Below are positions 60,881-64,000 of a DNA stretch of 64,000 nucleotides, one piece after another. The notes under the pieces are model-generated. The model was not told the DNA's origin. It worked only from the letters and a program-made list of their open reading frames with translations, and did not search any database. Positions within the stretch are counted from its first letter, which is position 1, and the number at the start of each line of letters is the position of its first letter. Location of the stretch: NCBI GenBank assembly GCA_903885605.1, contig CAISJD010000097.1:17165-81164 (forward strand). The letters run 5' to 3'. Source of the DNA: an uncultured Chthonomonas sp. Its GTDB lineage: Bacteria; Armatimonadota; Chthonomonadetes; Chthonomonadales; CAJBBX01. The translations under genes were made by a program, and so were the position numbers.

Positions 60881-63733
60881 ATGACCATCGTCACCGTACG
60901 GTCGCTACTGGCGGCCGCTAGCATTGCGCTGTTGGCCGCGCCCGTCTGGGCGGTCGGCATTGATCTTGATCGCGGACCCGATGCCATGCTCAAGGTAGGC
61001 GGTCCCTACCGGTTCACGCTGTCCGACGCCATCCGGGCCGATGCCCAGCACAACGCGGACGTCCTCGCGGGCCGCGCGGCGCCCGACTCGCCCCTGGTTG
61101 ATGCGCTCATCCGGCAGCGGGGCCGCCGATGGAACGCCAAGCCCAAGGCGAGCGGCGGCCTCTCCGCCCTCGGCGCTCCCTGGCACGGCCTCTATGCGAA
61201 GCGCGGCTTCGCCGAGGAATCGGCAGTCTACTTCGCCCCGCCGGCCTTCACGGGCAAGCAACCGTTGCCCAACGCACCGCAGACCATCGGCGCCAGCTTC
61301 ATCACCCTGGGGCTCAGCGACACGTCCGGTTGGATCCCGCCGGACACCAACGGCGCTGTGGGGCCGAACCACTTCGTTACCACAGTCAACGCCGATGTGG
61401 CATTCTACACCCGCGCAGGCGCCAAGCTATCACAGGTCACGCTCGAGAGCATGTTCGCCGGCGCGATGGTAGGCGGCGGATTCGACCCGCGCATCATTTA
61501 CGACCGCCTCAGCGGCCGATGGATGATCGCCGCACTCGAGATGAACTCATCAGACAAGAACAACGTCTTCCTGGCAGTCAGCAACACGTCAGACCCAACA
61601 GGCGGCTGGACCTCCTGGGAACTGGCCGTCGGCGCTACGGGCTACTTCACGGACTTCGATACCCTCGGCACCGACGATAACGGCGTCTACATCGGCGTCA
61701 CAATGTTCGATGCCTCCAGCAACGCCACGTGTACGATCCTGGCGCTCCCCAAGGCCCCGATCCTGGCGGCATCGGGCGTCAGCGTCTACTCCTTCACGGG
61801 CATGACGGACTTCTACGGCACGCCGCAACCGCTACCTGCCCTGTCATCGGTCGGCGCGAGCGGCGCGGCCTGGTTCGCGGGTAGCTCCATGACCGTCTAC
61901 GCCAACGTGATGTTCCGAAAGGTGACCTGGTCCGCCGGCGTGCCCTCGCTGAGCTCGTCCATCGCTGTGACCACTCCCAGCTACGGTAGCGGGCCGTACG
62001 CCAAGGCCAACGGCAGCAGCACGGACATATGCACTAACGATGACCGTGTTCAGATGGGCGTTCGCCGCGGGAACCGCATCTGGCTCTGCCGCAACGTGGG
62101 CACCAACGCCGCCGGCGCGGCCGGCAGCACGCGGTGCAGCGTCGAGTGGATGGAGATGGATGTCTCCGGCGCCTCGCCCACGCTGGTCCAGTCCGGCCGC
62201 GTCTACGACACCGCAGCTACCGATCCGCGCATGTACTACTACCCGGCCATCTCAGTCAACGGGCAGGGGCATGTGGCGCTTGGTTTCTCCGGATCCAAGA
62301 GCACAGAGTATGTGGCTGCCTACACCTGCGGTCGGCTGTCCTCCGACGCCGCCGGGACGATGCAGGCCATCGCCACAGTGAAGGCCGGGGCAGGCTCCTA
62401 TAACCAGGTCGTCAGTGGGCTCAACCGCTGGGGCGACTATAGCTACACCAGCGTCGACCCCAACAACGACATGGGCATCTGGACCATGCAGGAATACACC
62501 CGCGGCACCAACAACTGGGGCACCTGGGTGGCTGAGCTCCGGTCGCCGGCGCCCACGGCCTCCAATCCCGGCGCCACGGCAACGCAGGGCCAGGCCGGCG
62601 CCTCGTTCACGCTCACCGGCACCGGCTTCTTCGATCCCGGCGCCGGCTTCGCCAACCGCCTCGGCGTGGCCATCAGCGGCGGCTCGCCCAACGGCATCTC
62701 GGGGATCGTGGCCACCTACAACAGCCCCACCAGCGTCACGGTGACCTACAACGTGGCTGCCGACGCCCAGGCCGCCACGCGCAACATCGTACTGACCAAC
62801 CCGGACGGCCAGTCCACCACGGTAACCGGCGGCCTCACGATCTCCGGCGCCAAAGTGGCCTCGAAGCTGATTGTGTTCGACCGCACCGGCAACTACACCG
62901 ATACCATCGCCCTGAAGGCCAACCTCTACCGCTCCAGCGACAACGCCATGCTGGGTAGCCGGAGCGTCGCATTCAGCATCGCCGGCACCAACGTGGGATC
63001 GGCCACAACCGACGCAACGGGCCTCGCCACGCTGAACTGGGCGATCACCAGCGGCGCGGCCTCCCGGACCATCGGCGCCGACTTCGCCGGTGACGCGGGC
63101 TTCCTGCCCTGCTCCGGCAGCGCGACCCTCACCTCCACCGTCCAGCCGACCAAGGTGTATGTGGTCGACCGAACCAACGTCAAGATCAAGACCTACACCG
63201 TGCTCAAGGCCTACCTCTACACCACGTCCAACGTCATCCTGCCCGGCCGCACGCTGAGCATGTCGGTGGACGGCACCTCGCTCGGCTCGCAGGTGACCAA
63301 CGGCAGCGGCTACATCTCGTACGGCTACACCGTGCCCGAGGGGACGGGCGCAGGCAATCGCGTGGTGGCCTCGGCCTGGGCGGGCAACGCGGGCTATCCG
63401 GCGTCCAACAACACCGGCAAGCTGGGCGTGGTCCAGGGCAACCTCTACATTTGGCCCTACGTCCGCAGCGGCAAGCGCGGCACGGTACACCCGCTCAAGG
63501 CGTACGTCCGCAGCCTGCCGGACTACGTGATCCAGCCCGGCAAGTCAATCACCTTCAAGGTGAACGGCTCCACCATCGGTTCCGCCAACGTGGCGGCCGA
63601 CGGCTGGGCCACGGTCAACTGGTCGATCCCGGCCGGCGAACCCGTCGGCTCCCACACTGGCACGGCGGCGTTTGCCGGCGATGCGTGGTACGCCGCCGTG
63701 TCGGCCAACACGGCGTTCAACGTCGTGCTGTAG
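60881..63733 (+). CDS. Large secreted protein with propeller-like and Ig-like repeats
   Basis: 950 residues, AAGGA before the ATG and a signal peptide (LLAAASIALLAAPVWAVG). Residues 120-550 look like a secreted beta-propeller or lectin-like domain (IPPDTNGAVGPNHFVTTVNA, GFDPRIIYDRLSGRW, YPAISVNGQGHVALGFSG). An IPT/TIG-like domain follows (about 565-660, TATQGQAGASFTLTGTGFFD), and three Ig-like repeats (from about 665), each opening with KLIVFDRTGNYTDTIALKAN-type text and ending NW-I/V-like. No sortase or PEP-CTERM signal at the end. Probably a surface or extracellular adhesin-like protein. Transcribed alone. Confidence 0.75.
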   Translation: MTIVTVRSLLAAASIALLAAPVWAVGIDLDRGPDAMLKVGGPYRFTLSDAIRADAQHNADVLAGRAAPDSPLVDALIRQRGRRWNAKPKASGGLSALGAPWHGLYAKRGFAEESAVYFAPPAFTGKQPLPNAPQTIGASFITLGLSDTSGWIPPDTNGAVGPNHFVTTVNADVAFYTRAGAKLSQVTLESMFAGAMVGGGFDPRIIYDRLSGRWMIAALEMNSSDKNNVFLAVSNTSDPTGGWTSWELAVGATGYFTDFDTLGTDDNGVYIGVTMFDASSNATCTILALPKAPILAASGVSVYSFTGMTDFYGTPQPLPALSSVGASGAAWFAGSSMTVYANVMFRKVTWSAGVPSLSSSIAVTTPSYGSGPYAKANGSSTDICTNDDRVQMGVRRGNRIWLCRNVGTNAAGAAGSTRCSVEWMEMDVSGASPTLVQSGRVYDTAATDPRMYYYPAISVNGQGHVALGFSGSKSTEYVAAYTCGRLSSDAAGTMQAIATVKAGAGSYNQVVSGLNRWGDYSYTSVDPNNDMGIWTMQEYTRGTNNWGTWVAELRSPAPTASNPGATATQGQAGASFTLTGTGFFDPGAGFANRLGVAISGGSPNGISGIVATYNSPTSVTVTYNVAADAQAATRNIVLTNPDGQSTTVTGGLTISGAKVASKLIVFDRTGNYTDTIALKANLYRSSDNAMLGSRSVAFSIAGTNVGSATTDATGLATLNWAITSGAASRTIGADFAGDAGFLPCSGSATLTSTVQPTKVYVVDRTNVKIKTYTVLKAYLYTTSNVILPGRTLSMSVDGTSLGSQVTNGSGYISYGYTVPEGTGAGNRVVASAWAGNAGYPASNNTGKLGVVQGNLYIWPYVRSGKRGTVHPLKAYVRSLPDYVIQPGKSITFKVNGSTIGSANVAADGWATVNWSIPAGEPVGSHTGTAAFAGDAWYAAVSANTAFNVVL

Positions 63734-63764
63734 TACCTGCCGCCGTGCCCGGTCGCAAACAGAG

Positions 63765-63795
63765 CGGCCCCGGAGCAACCTGAGCTCCGGGGCCG
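63765..63795 (+). terminator. Hairpin terminator after the large secreted protein
   Basis: CGGCCCCGGAGC (63765-63776) and GCTCCGGGGCCG (63784-63795), perfect 12-bp stem, 7-base loop, 31 bases after the stop; followed by TTCGCCTTC rather than a pure T-run. Confidence 0.75.
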
Positions 63796-63847
63796 TTCGC
63801 CTTCGGCGGTCGTGTCGGCTATCATGGTGCGGAGGGGACCAGTTGCC

Positions 63848-64000
63848 ATGATCGATCCCACAGACCCGCCGATTCGCGAGTTCGCCGACCGGGGAACCAT
63901 CTGGCTCCTGGAGTCGCCATCCAACCTGCGTGACCTGGTGGCCATGGCCGCGCGGGAGCTGGCCGAGTCGCTGGCCTTCGACAAAGCGGAACGGGTGAAC
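63848..64000 (+). CDS. N-terminal fragment of an Rpn-like (PD-(D/E)XK) protein, cut by window edge
   Basis: ATG 63848 opens 51 codons without a stop. The text REFADRGTIWLLESPSNLRD then ARELAESLAFDKAERVN resembles the start of Rpn/transposase_31-like proteins of environmental bacteria, which typically have DRG-hxWLLExPxNLR and AELADxLDFxxxERVNR. GGAGGGGA lies 9-16 bases upstream. The nuclease motifs would be further on, outside the window, so the assignment rests on a short match. Confidence 0.4.
   Translation, partial: MIDPTDPPIREFADRGTIWLLESPSNLRDLVAMAARELAESLAFDKAERVN

Overview
The window is GC-rich bacterial chromosome with dense coding, many GTG and occasional TTG starts, and no rRNA, tRNA, CRISPR array or recognisable transposase. 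The gene content (hydrazine-synthase-alpha-like beta-propeller cytochromes, a large DUF4175 coiled-coil protein beside a prenyltransferase-repeat protein and a MoxR/DUF58/BatA locus, many secreted TIM-barrel enzymes without clear CAZy families, short ECF sigma/anti-sigma modules) suggests an uncultured Armatimonadota- or Planctomycetota-like lineage. The phylum is an inference; no taxonomic marker gene is present.

Layout. 1-3.8 kb: start of an S9 peptidase (minus strand), then two secreted glycosidase-like proteins. 3.75-5.07 kb: 139-bp tandem repeats with hairpins around a four-helix-bundle-suffix gene. 5.2-16.6 kb: one operon of DUF4175 protein, prenyltransferase-repeat protein, MoxR ATPase, DUF58 protein and two von Willebrand-type membrane proteins. 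16.6-23.6 kb: ArsR repressor with a clear promoter, then adaptor, RND pump, small DUF2892 protein and TolC-like channel, closed by a strong terminator. 23.7-28.5 kb: a broken lectin-like fragment and two minus-strand secreted hydrolases with collagen-binding-type C-termini. 28.9-32.2 kb: ferritin-like DUF2202 protein divergent from an ECF sigma/anti-sigma/RseB-like operon, then a rhodanese lipoprotein.

32.3-33.3 kb is the most unusual regulatory region. A SAM-clan aptamer with an intrinsic terminator is followed by a second, clearer S-box aptamer. The P1 3' strand of the second aptamer contains the ribosome-binding site of a 37-codon ORF, which is coupled by ATGA to a YbjN-family gene. 33.5-38 kb holds a sodium:solute symporter and two secreted TIM-barrel-like proteins.

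38.0-42.7 kb is an accessory island: an ABC-type ATPase plus DUF4435/TOPRIM-like pair resembling the PARIS anti-phage system, a pyridoxamine-oxidase-like gene, a Doc toxin with an AbrB-type antitoxin under a near-consensus promoter, and remnants of FGE, DUF1016 and Hsp70-like genes. A duplicated 3' piece of the oxidase gene closes the remnant zone.

42.7-53.9 kb: YciI-like protein, two large multiheme propeller proteins (two and three CxxCH motifs) flanking two secreted TIM-barrel enzymes, and a Nudix hydrolase. 54-64 kb: acetyltransferase, a second ECF sigma/anti-sigma/HEAT operon, an ADP-ribosylglycohydrolase-like protein, a CE15-like esterase, a large secreted Ig-repeat protein with its own promoter and terminator, and the first codons of an Rpn-like gene.
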